Notes: generated by a model from the letters alone, not told the origin. 64,000 nucleotides of DNA from Tropicimonas marinistellae (GCF_001509585.1 NZ_LNCI01000001.1:620001-684000), one strand, 5' to 3'; positions 8,423 through 18,166 are shown, counted from the first letter of the stretch. A program made the numbers and translations.

Positions 8423-10390
8423 ATGACGGAAGCGAAGAAAGACCGCCCCTGGCTGTTCCGCACCTATGCCGGCCATTCCACGGCACGGAAGTCGAACGAG
8501 CTCTACCGGACCAACCTCGCGAAGGGGCAGACCGGCCTGTCTGTCGCCTTCGATCTGCCGACGCAAACCGGGTACGACAGCGACCACGAGCTCGCGCGCG
8601 GCGAGGTCGGCAAGGTCGGTGTTCCGGTGGCGCATCTGGGCGACATGCGGGCGCTCTTCGACCAGATCCCGCTGGAGCAGATGAACACCTCGATGACGAT
8701 CAACGCGACCGCGCCGTGGCTGCTCGCGCTCTACATCGCGGTGGCCGAGGAGCAGGGCGCGGATATCGCCAAGCTCCAGGGCACGGTGCAGAACGACATC
8801 ATCAAGGAGTACCTCTCGCGCGGCACCTATATCTGCCCGCCCAAGCCCTCGCTGAAACTGATCACCGACGTCGCCGAGTACTGCTATTCCGCCGTGCCGA
8901 AGTGGAACCCGATGAACGTGTGCTCCTATCACCTGCAGGAAGCGGGCGCGACGCCGGAGCAGGAACTGGCCTTCGCGCTGGCCACCGGCCAGGCGGTGCT
9001 CGACGGGTTGAAGGACAAGGTGCCGGCCGAGGATTTCCCGAAGCTCGTCGGCCGCATCTCCTTCTTCGTCAACGCGGGCATCCGGTTTGTCACCGAGATG
9101 TGCAAGATGCGCGCCTTCGTCGATCTCTGGGACGAGATCTGCCGCGAGCGCTACGGTGTGGAAGATCCGAAATTCCGTCGCTTCCGCTATGGCGTGCAGG
9201 TCAACTCGCTGGGCCTCACCGAGCAGCAGCCGGAAAACAACGTCTACCGCATCCTGATCGAGATGCTGGCCGTGACGCTCTCCAAGAAGGCCCGCGCCCG
9301 CGCCGTGCAGCTTCCCGCCTGGAACGAGGCGCTTGGCCTGCCGCGCCCCTGGGACCAGCAATGGTCGCTCCGCATGCAGCAGATCATGGCCTACGAGACC
9401 GACCTGCTCGAATACGAGGATCTCTTCGACAACAACCCCGCCGTGGATGCCAAGGTCGAGGCGCTCAAGGCAGGCGCCCGTCACGAACTGGCCAATCTCG
9501 ATTCCATGGGCGGCGCCATCGGCGCGATCGAGTACATGAAATCGCAACTGGTGAATTCCAACGCGGACCGCCTCGGCGAGATCGAGAAGGGGGAGACGAC
9601 CGTTGTCGGCGTCAACCGCTGGACGGAAGGCGAGCCGTCTCCGCTCGTGGACGAGGAAGGCGGCATCATGGTCGTCGACCCGGACGTGGAACAGGATCAG
9701 GTCGACCGGCTGAACGCCTGGCGGGCCGAGCGGGATGCCGACGCGGTGGCCAAGGCGCTGGAGGCGCTGCGCACCGCCGCCGCGACCGGGGCCAACGTCA
9801 TGGAACCGTCCATTGCCGCCGCCAAGGCCGGCGTCACCACGGGCGAATGGGCAGGTGTCATGCGTGCCGTTTTCGGCCAGTACCGCGGACCCACCGGCGT
9901 GTCGCGATCGGTATCGAACAAAACCGAGGGGCTCGACGACATCCGCGACGCGGTAAATGCCGCGTCGGACAGGCTTGGCCGTCGGCTCAAGTTCCTGATG
10001 GGCAAACCCGGTCTCGACGGTCATTCCAATGGCGCCGAGCAGATCGCCTTCCGGGCCCGCGATTGCGGAATGGAAATCGACTACGAAGGTATCCGTTTGA
10101 CGCCGGACGAAATCGTCGCGGCCACGGAACGCGAATTGCCGCATGTTCTGGGCCTGTCGATCCTCTCGGGCAGCCATATTCCGCTGGTGTCAAACCTGAT
10201 GGATAAACTCAGAAATGCCGGGTTGGGCCATATTCCGGTAATCGTCGGCGGGATTATTCCCGATGACGATGCGGAGCGGCTTCTGGCGATGGGTGTGGCA
10301 AAAGTCTACACGCCGAAAGACTTCGAATTAAATCGGATCATGATGGACATCGTCACCCTGGCGGCACCGCCAAACATGGCCGCCGAATAG
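8423..10390 (+). CDS. ecm: Ethylmalonyl-CoA mutase (MeaA type)
   Basis: A 655-residue coenzyme B12-dependent mutase that converts ethylmalonyl-CoA to methylsuccinyl-CoA. The N-terminal TIM barrel carries AFDLPTQTGYDSDH and MNTSMTINATAPW. The C-terminal cobalamin domain has the DxHxxG signature as DGHSNG, with Asp532 and His534, followed by SGSHIPLV and VIVGGIIP. The single-chain architecture and motifs match ethylmalonyl-CoA mutase rather than methylmalonyl-CoA mutase; substrate choice cannot be proven by eye, but divergent ccrA supports it. Long open frames on both strands here are by-products of the GC-rich coding. Confidence 0.94.
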   Translation: MTEAKKDRPWLFRTYAGHSTARKSNELYRTNLAKGQTGLSVAFDLPTQTGYDSDHELARGEVGKVGVPVAHLGDMRALFDQIPLEQMNTSMTINATAPWLLALYIAVAEEQGADIAKLQGTVQNDIIKEYLSRGTYICPPKPSLKLITDVAEYCYSAVPKWNPMNVCSYHLQEAGATPEQELAFALATGQAVLDGLKDKVPAEDFPKLVGRISFFVNAGIRFVTEMCKMRAFVDLWDEICRERYGVEDPKFRRFRYGVQVNSLGLTEQQPENNVYRILIEMLAVTLSKKARARAVQLPAWNEALGLPRPWDQQWSLRMQQIMAYETDLLEYEDLFDNNPAVDAKVEALKAGARHELANLDSMGGAIGAIEYMKSQLVNSNADRLGEIEKGETTVVGVNRWTEGEPSPLVDEEGGIMVVDPDVEQDQVDRLNAWRAERDADAVAKALEALRTAAATGANVMEPSIAAAKAGVTTGEWAGVMRAVFGQYRGPTGVSRSVSNKTEGLDDIRDAVNAASDRLGRRLKFLMGKPGLDGHSNGAEQIAFRARDCGMEIDYEGIRLTPDEIVAATERELPHVLGLSILSGSHIPLVSNLMDKLRNAGLGHIPVIVGGIIPDDDAERLLAMGVAKVYTPKDFELNRIMMDIVTLAAPPNMAAE

Positions 10391-10488
10391 ACTTTTTGGA
10401 CAGGTTGTCGAAAAATTGAGCACCAAGGAATTGATTTGTCCGGGTTGCTGTGTCTTTGAAGGACAGTCACCAACTATACGGAGTCGAC

Positions 10489-10821
10489 ATGTCAATCGAT
10501 CTAGCGAATATGTCGCGTGCGGAACTTGAACAATTGGCCAAGGACGTGGAGATCGCCATGGTCGAAGTCGCGGAACGAGAACGACGCGAAGCGCTGGAGG
10601 CAATCGAAGAGACTGCAAAGGCACATGGCTACGATCTTTCGGACCTGAGCAACCTGTTGGGCGGTCGTGCCGCCGGTCGCGGAAAGAGCAAGGCGAAGAA
10701 CCCGCCGAAATTCCGTAACCCCGAGAATCCCAAGCAAACCTGGACGGGGCGCGGGCGGAAACCGGCCTGGATCAAGGACGCCGAAGAGGCGGGCAAGGAT
10801 CTCGCGGAATTCGCAATCTGA
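10489..10821 (+). CDS. H-NS family nucleoid-associated protein
   Basis: A 110-residue H-NS-like DNA-binding protein. The N-terminal half ([20 protein letters not shown] and on) is a charged coiled coil for oligomerisation. A flexible basic linker rich in Gly, Arg and Lys follows, and the C-terminus has the H-NS DNA-binding signature [16 protein letters not shown]. Start choice: the ATG at 10489 is preceded by ACGGAG, better than the ATG 39 bases upstream. Such proteins silence AT-rich, often foreign, DNA; the related HvrA/Spb proteins of Rhodobacter regulate photosynthesis or electron transport. It stands alone between ecm and deoD. Confidence 0.85.
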   Translation: MSIDLANMSRAELEQLAKDVEIAMVEVAERERREALEAIEETAKAHGYDLSDLSNLLGGRAAGRGKSKAKNPPKFRNPENPKQTWTGRGRKPAWIKDAEEAGKDLAEFAI

Positions 10822-10888
10822 GCGACCCACAAGCGGGCGGAGTTTTCACGGGTCGCATTCATGCGGCCCGTTTCGATTGGAGGATGCG

Positions 10889-11593
10889 ATGACAATTCAC
10901 ATTGGTGCTGGCGCCGGCGACATCGCCGAAACGGTTCTTATGCCGGGCGATCCCTATCGCGCGAAATGGGCCGCCGAGCGCTTTCTCGAGAATGCGCGAT
11001 GCGTAAACGAGACACGCGGCATGCTCGGTTTCACAGGCCAGTGGCGCGGTAATCCGGTGACCATTCAGGGCTCCGGAATGGGCATGCCCTCGCTGTCGAT
11101 CTACGCGAACGAATTGATTCGCGATTACGATGCGAAAACCCTCATTCGCATCGGCTCGGCCGGCGGGATGCAGACCAGCGTCGCGGTGCGCGATGTCGTG
11201 CTTGCCATGACGGCATCGACGATTTCCACGCCCTCGCTCGGTTTCTTTCGCGAGATGAATTACGCCCCCTGTGCCGATTGGTCGCTCCTCTCCGCCGCCG
11301 CCGCCGCGGCCGCCGGGAAATCGGTGACGACCCATGTCGGCGGGATCTATTCGTCCGACGTGTTCTACGACGAGCGGCCCGACCTGACCGAGCAGCTGAC
11401 CCGTCATGGCGTGCTCGCCGTGGAGATGGAGGCCGCCGAGCTTTACACCGTCGCCGCCCGTCACGGCCGGCGTGCCCTCGCGGTGCTGACGATCAGCGAT
11501 CACCTTTTGACTGGCGAATCCCTGCCGAGCGATCAACGCGAACGCAGCTTCTCCGACATGGTGGAAATCGCGCTCGAGGCGGCCTTCGCCTGA
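10889..11593 (+). CDS. deoD: Purine-nucleoside phosphorylase (DeoD type)
   Basis: A 234-residue hexameric-type purine nucleoside phosphorylase, the usual length for DeoD. It splits purine (deoxy)ribonucleosides with phosphate. Visible motifs are [10 protein letters not shown] at the phosphate site, [21 protein letters not shown] for ribose binding, and [10 protein letters not shown] with the catalytic Asp. The ATG at 10889 follows TTGGAGG. The frame is open further upstream but that part overlaps the H-NS gene in another frame. tdk follows on the same strand, giving a small nucleoside-salvage group. Confidence 0.92.
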   Translation: MTIHIGAGAGDIAETVLMPGDPYRAKWAAERFLENARCVNETRGMLGFTGQWRGNPVTIQGSGMGMPSLSIYANELIRDYDAKTLIRIGSAGGMQTSVAVRDVVLAMTASTISTPSLGFFREMNYAPCADWSLLSAAAAAAAGKSVTTHVGGIYSSDVFYDERPDLTEQLTRHGVLAVEMEAAELYTVAARHGRRALAVLTISDHLLTGESLPSDQRERSFSDMVEIALEAAFA

Positions 11594-11724
11594 CACGCGG
11601 CCCACGCGTCCCGACGCGCGAGACAACCGAGACAACAGGGCAGGCGGCCACATTGCCACGCGGGGTGGCCGCAGCCCGCCTTCCCGGCCTTGCCGGGCGG
11701 CCTGGCAGGCGATAATCGCGGGGC

Positions 11725-12339
11725 ATGGCCAAGCTCTACTTCCACTACTCCACCATGAACGCCGGCAAGTCGACGATCCTGCTACAGGCGTCCTACAACT
11801 ACCGCGAGCGCGGCATGGAAACCTACCTGCTGACCGCGGGCGTCGACACGCGCGCCGGGGCCGGCACGATCGGCTCCCGGATCGGCATTTCCGCCGAAGC
11901 CGATGTCTTCGGCCCTGACGACGACCTCTCCGCCATTATCGCGCGCCGTCTGGAGGCCGGGCCGGTGGCCTGCGTCTTTCTCGACGAGGCGCAATTCCTG
12001 TCGGAAACGCAGGTCTGGCAGCTGGCGCGGGCGGTCGACGATCTCAAGGTCCCGGTCATGTGCTACGGCCTCCGGGTCGATTTCATGGGCCGGCTCTTTC
12101 CCGGCTCCGCCGCGCTGCTCGCCCTGGCCGACGAGATGCGCGAGGTCCGCACGATCTGCCACTGCGGCAAGAAGGCGACGATGGTCGCGCGGATGGGCCC
12201 CGATGGCCGCGCCATGACCGACGGCGCGCAGGTGCAGATCGGTGGCAACGAGACCTATGTCTCGCTCTGCCGCCGGCACTGGCGCGAAGCGGTCGGAGAT
12301 ACGCCCGCTATTGAGCCAGAAGGCGCAGGCCCTGCGTGA
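11725..12339 (+). CDS. tdk: Thymidine kinase
   Basis: A 204-residue type II thymidine kinase that phosphorylates thymidine with ATP. The P-loop is STMNAGKST (residues 9-17), the catalytic Glu lies in the DEAQ motif (87-90), and the Zn-binding lasso region has CHCGKKATM from Cys145 with a further Cys in VSLCRRHW. It follows deoD by 131 bases. Its last 32 bases overlap the end of the convergent GntR gene, so the two transcripts are complementary at their 3' ends. Confidence 0.93.
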   Translation: MAKLYFHYSTMNAGKSTILLQASYNYRERGMETYLLTAGVDTRAGAGTIGSRIGISAEADVFGPDDDLSAIIARRLEAGPVACVFLDEAQFLSETQVWQLARAVDDLKVPVMCYGLRVDFMGRLFPGSAALLALADEMREVRTICHCGKKATMVARMGPDGRAMTDGAQVQIGGNETYVSLCRRHWREAVGDTPAIEPEGAGPA

Positions 12340-12976
12340 CATCGCTGCGCACGGCAAGCCGGAGCGACGGCTCGTCCCCGGCGCGCAGCGCGGCAATGAT
12401 CAGCTTGTGGTGGTAAGGCGCCTCCTGGCGCCGCAACCGGTCGTAGAGCATGCCCATCGTCGGCCCCAGTTGCAGCCAGACCGTTTCGGTCAGCGCCAGC
12501 ATCGCGGGCGCCTGCGCACGCAGGTAGAGCGCCCGGTGGAACTCCAGGTTCGCGCGGATGTAGGCGGGCGCGTCCTGCAACGTGTTGGCGTCTCCGATTG
12601 CGTTGTTGATCGTCTGAAGCCGGTCGATCAGCGCGAGGTGCGCGCGGGGCAGGGCGCGCGAGGCAAGCTCCGGCTCCAGCAGCGCACGCAGCGCCGCCAG
12701 CTCCTCGATCCGTTCATTCGTCAGTTCCGGCGTCGAGACACGGCCGGACGGCGAGAGCGTCAGGGCCCCTTCCGCCACCAGCCGGCGCAGCGCTTCCCGC
12801 GCCGGGGTCATGGAAACGCCGAAATCCTTCGCGATCCCGCGCAATGTCAGCGCCTGTCCCGGCAATATCTCGCCATGCAGGATGCGCAGGCGCATCGTGC
12901 GGTACAGCCGGTCATGCGCGGCGGCGGTCGGGGCGGGCGCCATCGGCGGGTCGCCCGGACGTGGGGAAATCAGCAT
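12308..12976 (-). CDS. GntR-family regulator with FCD domain
   Basis: A 222-residue FadR-subfamily GntR regulator. The N-terminal winged helix has LHGEILPGQALTLRGIAKDFGVS and TPAREALRRLVAEG. The all-helical FCD effector domain covers about residues 95-215 (LRALLEPELASRAL, later FHRALYLRAQ). Such proteins repress catabolic genes in response to small organic acids. No obvious partner operon is adjacent, so the target is unknown. It is convergent with tdk, overlapping by 32 bases. Confidence 0.85.
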   Translation of the reverse strand: MLISPRPGDPPMAPAPTAAAHDRLYRTMRLRILHGEILPGQALTLRGIAKDFGVSMTPAREALRRLVAEGALTLSPSGRVSTPELTNERIEELAALRALLEPELASRALPRAHLALIDRLQTINNAIGDANTLQDAPAYIRANLEFHRALYLRAQAPAMLALTETVWLQLGPTMGMLYDRLRRQEAPYHHKLIIAALRAGDEPSLRLAVRSDVTQGLRLLAQ

Positions 12977-13007
12977 GGGAAAACGTGATCACAGCCGCGC
13001 GCGCCGG

Positions 13008-13700
13008 TCAATCGGAGAAGCGATACCTGTGCAGGTCCTCGCCATTCTGCCGCAGCCACTGCCTTTGCGTCTCGTAGCCCGGCCGTAGCCGCTCAACCGT
13101 CGCCCAGAACGCGGGGCCGTGGTTCATCTCGGCCAGATGCGCCACCTCGTGCGCGGCGACATATTGCAGAACCTCCGGCGGCGCGAGGATCAGCCGCCAC
13201 GAATACATCAGCGCCCCTTCGGTGGAGCAGGAGCCCCATCGCGACCGCGTATCCCGCAGGGTCATCCGCACATAGGGCTTTCCCAGCTTGCGCGAGTAAT
13301 AGTCCGATGCCTCGGCCAGCCGGTCCCGCGCACGCGCCTTCAGCAGGCCCGCGACCGCCGCCGGCACCGAGTCGGCGCGGGTGCTCACCACCAGTTGCCG
13401 CTCCGCGCGCGCAACCTGGCTGCGCGGGCCTCGCGCCACGGTCAGCAACATCCCGTCCACCGGCAATTGCACGCCCACGTCCACCGCGACATCCTCGGGC
13501 CGTTCGGCCAGCCTCTGCCGGATCCAGCCCGCCTTCTCCCGCGCGAAGGCAAGTGCCTTGGTCTCCGGGGCATGGCGCGGTATCGTAAGTGTCACCCGCC
13601 CGTCCAGCCGCGAAACCCGCAGCGAATAGCGCCGCGCCCCCGCCGACCGCCGTAGAGTCACGCGCACGGGCGGCTGCCCCGGCAATATGTACTCGCTCAT
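13008..13700 (-). CDS. YgjP/SprT-like zinc metallopeptidase
   Basis: A 230-residue M48-like protein (DUF45, YgjP family). The zinc site HEVAH is at residues 184-188, followed by a third ligand His194 in EMNHGPAFW. The family motif RSRWGSCS is at 152-159 and the N-terminal VRVTLRRSAGARRYSLRVS segment is typical. It is predicted to be a cytosolic zinc-dependent protease of unknown substrate. In alphaproteobacteria the gene often lies next to the FYDLN-acid gene, as here, where the two are divergent across about 105 bases. Confidence 0.88.
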   Translation of the reverse strand: MSEYILPGQPPVRVTLRRSAGARRYSLRVSRLDGRVTLTIPRHAPETKALAFAREKAGWIRQRLAERPEDVAVDVGVQLPVDGMLLTVARGPRSQVARAERQLVVSTRADSVPAAVAGLLKARARDRLAEASDYYSRKLGKPYVRMTLRDTRSRWGSCSTEGALMYSWRLILAPPEVLQYVAAHEVAHLAEMNHGPAFWATVERLRPGYETQRQWLRQNGEDLHRYRFSD

Positions 13701-13805
13701 GACCGGCTCTCCTGCCGCAGCTTCGACTCTTTGGGTTTGACAGGCCCAGGTACCTGTGGCATCGGGCTGCTTTCAATCCATCGCCCACAGATGAAGGACC
13801 ATGCG

Positions 13806-14138
13806 ATGCCCAAGGAAGAATGGGGAGTCAAGCGCGTCTGCCCGACGACCGGGAAGCGGTTCTACGATCTCGGCCGTAATCCGATCGTCAGCCCCTATAC
13901 CGGAGAAATCGTGACGCTCGACACCGGTAACAAGTCGCGCACGCTGATCAAGGACGAGAAGGACAAGGCGTCCGAGACCGAGGAAGATGCGCTGATCGAC
14001 GATGACGCCGATGTGCTGGACGACGATTCCGATTCCGATGTGGATCTCGGCGACGACGTGCTGGACGATGACGCGGACGAAGACAACGTCTCTCTCGAAG
14101 AGATCGCGGACGTCGGTTCCGACGACGACGACTCCTGA
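13806..14138 (+). CDS. TIGR02300 (FYDLN acid domain) protein
   Basis: A 110-residue protein with the N-terminal signature KRVCPTTGKRFYDLGRNPIV that defines the alphaproteobacterial FYDLN-acid family. The second half is extremely acidic, with runs of Asp and Glu from about residue 65. The short CPTTGKRFYDL segment resembles a reduced zinc-ribbon-like motif, though only one Cys is present. GAAGGA stands seven bases before the ATG at 13806. The function of the family is not established. tRNA-Ala follows 69 bases later. Confidence 0.88.
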   Translation: MPKEEWGVKRVCPTTGKRFYDLGRNPIVSPYTGEIVTLDTGNKSRTLIKDEKDKASETEEDALIDDDADVLDDDSDSDVDLGDDVLDDDADEDNVSLEEIADVGSDDDDS

Positions 14139-14207
14139 AAAACATCACTCGGGGGGCTCATTTTCTTCTTGAACTCCCCAGAGCGGAACACTAGACACCG
14201 CGCTACC

Positions 14208-14283
<76 letters not shown>

Positions 14284-14562
14284 GGAACCCACGAAAATCT
14301 AGGTCTGATTATTGATGGGGTGCGGGGCGCTCGTGTGCCTCTGAGCCGTCTTGTCACTTCCCTGCATGCAGTCTCGGGTCACCGCTTTGTCACTCGTTTC
14401 GTGACCTGATTCCGTGAGAGTGACTTCGGTCGTCGTTGACCGTCAGCGGCTCGAAGCCGGTCCCCTCGATGCGGATTGATCTCTGGAAACGGCGGCGGCG
14501 CTGCCCGCATAATCCCTTGCTGCGACCAAGCGCAAAGCCAAACGCTGCGGCGCGCCCGCTCA

Positions 14563-15519
14563 TTACATGTAACCGAGTTCAGCCAGCAAAGGGCCACCAT
14601 GCGCGAGCGCGTTCTCGAAATCCTGCCGTTCGTGGGTGTCCTCGGAGCTGAAGCGTTGCCATTTGCCGATACGTGCGCGCGAGACAGCTCTTTCGATATT
14701 GGCATAGACAGCTTCGGAGGGCTCGATCTCGAGAAAGTCAAACATCGTACGCGCGTTTTCTCGCGGCGCCATGCAGAAATCTTCGTAGCGCAGTTCGAGA
14801 TAGTGCTTCGGCTCAAGTTCACGACCGATATCCCGTGCGCTCGAAACGCAATGGAGCCAGGATTGCATCTGGAGGCGATAGCGATTGCGGGCAATGGCCT
14901 GAGGATCCGATAGATCGACGTCGTGCCAAAACCGCATTCCGTGCTCACCGAAGGTCACCATCTCGCAAAAGCGGCGATAGTCGAAATTCCGCAGAAAGCG
15001 TTGATGCTTGTTCGTGGCAAGCGTCCAGATTTTCCGTGCAAGGCGTTTCGGGTCGCGCCCCGACGGCGGCGGCATCGTGAGCTGGAAATAGCCGCTATCG
15101 GAGAGCATGACGTCCCGGCCGTCGCGGATAACGTGAATGAAGCGCGCGCCCGGAAAGCGCTCGGTAAGCTCGCGCATGAAAAACAGAGTCTCACTCAGTT
15201 TCCAGCCCCATGGGCGCGGGTTTGCCGGGTCATGGCCCTTGAAGAAAAAGTCGAGCGTGTCGCGCAAGCGCGCGTCGATGAGGGTGTGTGCGGCGTCCGG
15301 TTTATCGAGAAGCGCCGGCATGGCCGGATCGCTCAGGATCGGCATGACGAAGCGCGCAAACCAGATCTCGCTGTCGAGAAAGCCCTCCGCGATTTCTGCA
15401 CCGTTGAAGACCCCCGCCTCAAGCAGCGCGTTGGCAACGGCGCGTGTACCGGAATGCGGGCGCCCGACGATGACGAACGGGCCGGGTCTGGCGCGATTTA
15501 TGATCTCGGTGGATATCAT
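14563..15519 (-). CDS. Sulfotransferase
   Basis: A 318-residue PAPS-dependent sulfotransferase. The 5'-phosphosulfate-binding loop is IVGRPHSGTRAV (residues 17-28) and the 3'-phosphate site is VIRDGRDVMLSDSG (130-143). A conserved ELRYEDFC segment follows, typical of sulfotransferases that modify carbohydrates. The ATG at 15519 overlaps the stop of the upstream glycosyltransferase (ATGA), so both are probably translated from one message. A longer frame upstream adds a poor N-terminus and is less likely. The inferred role is adding sulfate to the surface polysaccharide made by the adjoining genes. Confidence 0.82.
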   Translation of the reverse strand: MISTEIINRARPGPFVIVGRPHSGTRAVANALLEAGVFNGAEIAEGFLDSEIWFARFVMPILSDPAMPALLDKPDAAHTLIDARLRDTLDFFFKGHDPANPRPWGWKLSETLFFMRELTERFPGARFIHVIRDGRDVMLSDSGYFQLTMPPPSGRDPKRLARKIWTLATNKHQRFLRNFDYRRFCEMVTFGEHGMRFWHDVDLSDPQAIARNRYRLQMQSWLHCVSSARDIGRELEPKHYLELRYEDFCMAPRENARTMFDFLEIEPSEAVYANIERAVSRARIGKWQRFSSEDTHERQDFENALAHGGPLLAELGYM

Positions 15520-16835
15520 GCAGCGGTCACGGGGGCCGTTTGGCGTAATTCGATTGCACATTCGTAGATCGCTTCAAGCTGCCTGGTGAGCACCGGCCAG
15601 GTGAAATGCGCGCGCATGCGCTTGAGACCTTCAATCGAGAGCTGTCTGCGTCGCTCGGGCGCATCCAGGAGATCGTCAATCGCCCGCGCGAGGCTGGCCG
15701 CATCGCCGCGTGGCACCAGAATGCCGGCGGTGTTCCCATCGGTGATTTCGGGAATCCCGCCGCTGTCGGTACTTATGACCGGAACACCGGCGGCCATCGC
15801 CTCGGCAACCGGCATGCCGAACGGTTCGTTCCAGACCGACGGAAATACGACGATCGTGGATGCGGCGTATAGGTCATGAACGGTGTCATGTGGCAGGGCC
15901 CCCCTGAAGTTCACCCGTTTGATCAAGGCGGGGTCGAGCATTGCCTTCAGATCGACAAGGAACGCCTTCTGGTTGGCGAGAATCTGGCGGTAGAGTTTGT
16001 TGGGCAGGGATTTTCCGTAGAACGGGCGAAGCGTCGCATCAATCGGGTCATCGGACACGCCGACATGGAAGGAGTAAGGCAGCAGCCCGGCACTGCCGAC
16101 AAGATCGAGGACGACGTCTTCGCGCCGGCGGGCCACATCGTTGAAGGCCTCGATGAGCACATGCATGCCCTTTTCGGGAGAGAGCCGTCCGACAAAGAGA
16201 AGTCGGTGGGCGAGGGGGCGCGGGGCATCCTCAACGGGGGCGTCGTCCTCGCCGACATGGTCCACACCGTTCCACAGGACCGCATTGCGTGACGCGAGGG
16301 CGGGTGCCGCTTCGACCAGGCGATCGACGATGAACTGCGAGCAGCCGATCGCGAGATCGATCGCCGGCAAAGCCGGTTCGAGGACGCTGCTGGGCGCCAT
16401 GGAGGCCGTCTCGCCATGCATGTGCAGCAACAACGCCGCCTCCGGCGCTGCTTCGCGAAAGATTGGCATGAATTGAAAGTACGTGCTGACGTGGACAATA
16501 TCGAATGTGTCATCTGCGAGGGCTTGCGCCACACGCTTGAAATAACTGGCAAAGTAGCTCTTGCGTGTCATCAGTGGCGGCGATATCTCGCATATCCCGG
16601 TGACCCGGTCGGCAAGCTTGAACGCTTTGTCTAATGGCGTGTGAATCGTGACGACCTTGAGGTTGCCCTCCTCCTGAACGCGTCCGTCCTCCTTTCCTCC
16701 GCAATAGAGGATGATCTCATGTCCCGCCGATGCCAGCTCGCGGGCGAAATTGTACCCGACGATGGCCAGCGAAGAGCCGTGCGTGAATGGCAAGTCGACC
16801 CTGTCTAGCGGTTGGAGGACGATGGCGATGCGCAT
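15516..16835 (-). CDS. Glycosyltransferase family 4
   Basis: A 439-residue GT-B fold glycosyltransferase. The N-terminus MRIAIVLQPLDRVDLPF is followed by HGSSLAIVGYNFARELASAGH. The C-terminal GT4 domain has FVGRLSPEKGMHVLIEAF and the nucleotide-sugar EX7E region EPFGMPVAEAMAAG followed by STDSGGIPE. It transfers a sugar from an activated donor during polysaccharide or lipopolysaccharide assembly at the cytoplasmic face. It is coupled to the sulfotransferase downstream. Confidence 0.88.
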   Translation of the reverse strand: MRIAIVLQPLDRVDLPFTHGSSLAIVGYNFARELASAGHEIILYCGGKEDGRVQEEGNLKVVTIHTPLDKAFKLADRVTGICEISPPLMTRKSYFASYFKRVAQALADDTFDIVHVSTYFQFMPIFREAAPEAALLLHMHGETASMAPSSVLEPALPAIDLAIGCSQFIVDRLVEAAPALASRNAVLWNGVDHVGEDDAPVEDAPRPLAHRLLFVGRLSPEKGMHVLIEAFNDVARRREDVVLDLVGSAGLLPYSFHVGVSDDPIDATLRPFYGKSLPNKLYRQILANQKAFLVDLKAMLDPALIKRVNFRGALPHDTVHDLYAASTIVVFPSVWNEPFGMPVAEAMAAGVPVISTDSGGIPEITDGNTAGILVPRGDAASLARAIDDLLDAPERRRQLSIEGLKRMRAHFTWPVLTRQLEAIYECAIELRQTAPVTAA

Positions 16836-16999
16836 CTCGATCCTTTCCGGCGTCTTTCCGTGGCTGCCATCACATCGAAGGTCCGCACGAGCTCAACAAG
16901 GCGTGGAGCCGCTCCCGCCTCTGCATGAGCTAACGTGCGGGCGTATACATTTCTGAGCAAGCCGAATTTGACCGCGACAGCAAACCGGATCGATGCAGG

Positions 17000-18166
17000 T
17001 CACTCATCCCGAACCAGCTGATTGAAGATGCCGTGGCAGGTGTTTGCGGCGGCTTTCCAGTTCATGGTGCCGAGAACCTTGGCGCGCGCGTTAGCGCCCA
17101 GTTCTTCCGCCGTCTCCGGGTCATTGACAAGGCGCAGGATCTGCTGAGCGAACCCGTCCAGGTCGCCGTTCTCGGCGATCAAGCCATTGCGGTCGTGTTC
17201 GAGCACCTTCGCGGATCCCCGATAGGCGACGATGGGCATTCCGGCGGCCATGTAGTTGAGCAGTTTCTGCGGAATGCCGTCGCAGATGGACCGGGGCAGA
17301 ACCGCGATCGCGCCGCGCGCAAGCCGGTCCGGCAGATGCGCGAAGGTATCGGGTTCCACATCAATTGCAGCGCGGATCCCGAGCGCCTCCGCCTGCCGGC
17401 CCAGATCAGCGAAATCGCCGTTGGAATAGACCTTGAGCCGAAGCTGCGGGCAGGACCTGAGCGCGGTCGCGAACGAAATCAGCAAATCGCCGAAACCCTG
17501 ATACTGGGACAATGTACCGGTATAAACGATCGTAGCCGGTTCCACCGCATTCCGGCGAATGGGCGCGAATGTATCGACCTCGACGCCGTTCATCGCGACA
17601 GTGACCCTGCCAGGATCGAAACCGTGGCGCTCCAGCAGAGCGGTGCGGATGTCTTCCGTCACTGTCACAACATGATCAGCACGGGCCGGAATGGCGCCGT
17701 CCAGAACCGCGCCGAGGCGCCGTGAAGCGGATTTGGTTCGCGCGGATTGATAGGTGGGCAATTCGCTCGCCAGCATCGTATGCGCGTCGTAGATCACCGG
17801 AATGGACCGCCGCCCGCGCGCCGCGAGGGCAACCAGAAGCCCCTCGAAGTGATGAGCATATATCACCTGTGGACGCCGTGCGCGCAGCCGTCGCCGTAGC
17901 AATCCCACGAGCGCCGGATCGTAGCGGAGCAGCTTTGCCGGCGTCGGCCCCGGCGCAATCGTGCCGGTTTCAAGCTTTTCGAAGATCCTGTGGACCGGAA
18001 AGCCCATCGGATAATCGGCCTCGCCGATATGGTAGGTCACGAGTTCCACGTCGTTGCCCACGGCCTGGAACGCCTCGGTCAGCCGTTCAACGCGGATCGG
18101 TGTCCCCCTGCGCGCTGGGAAGGGACAGGCGGCGACGACCGTTATCTTGAAACGGCGGTCCGCCAT
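17000..18166 (-). CDS. Glycosyltransferase family 4
   Basis: A 388-residue GT-B glycosyltransferase starting MADRRFKITVVAACPFPARR. The start is chosen because GGAGGAGG directly precedes it; the frame is open 48 codons further but that part overlaps the gene upstream. The C-terminal domain has IVYTGTLSQYQGFGDLLISF and the donor-site region IPQKLLNYMAAGMPIVAYRG. The EX7E glutamates of standard GT4 enzymes are less clear here (Q-K-L-L-N-Y), so donor use may differ. Its role in assembling the locus polysaccharide is inferred from context. Confidence 0.82.
   Translation of the reverse strand: MADRRFKITVVAACPFPARRGTPIRVERLTEAFQAVGNDVELVTYHIGEADYPMGFPVHRIFEKLETGTIAPGPTPAKLLRYDPALVGLLRRRLRARRPQVIYAHHFEGLLVALAARGRRSIPVIYDAHTMLASELPTYQSARTKSASRRLGAVLDGAIPARADHVVTVTEDIRTALLERHGFDPGRVTVAMNGVEVDTFAPIRRNAVEPATIVYTGTLSQYQGFGDLLISFATALRSCPQLRLKVYSNGDFADLGRQAEALGIRAAIDVEPDTFAHLPDRLARGAIAVLPRSICDGIPQKLLNYMAAGMPIVAYRGSAKVLEHDRNGLIAENGDLDGFAQQILRLVNDPETAEELGANARAKVLGTMNWKAAANTCHGIFNQLVRDE

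Noticed and set aside
8108-10206. Two 689-residue open frames, one on each strand, over ecm
   Set aside because: They shadow the well-supported ethylmalonyl-CoA mutase; their translations are Arg/Gly/His-rich and show no family motifs. Long antisense frames are common in GC-rich coding DNA.
14284-14562. Possible attachment-site duplicate beside tRNA-Ala
   Set aside because: No copy of the tRNA 3' end was seen here or near 25-26 kb; only scattered GTCAC copies and a short TCAC/GTGA inverted repeat are present.
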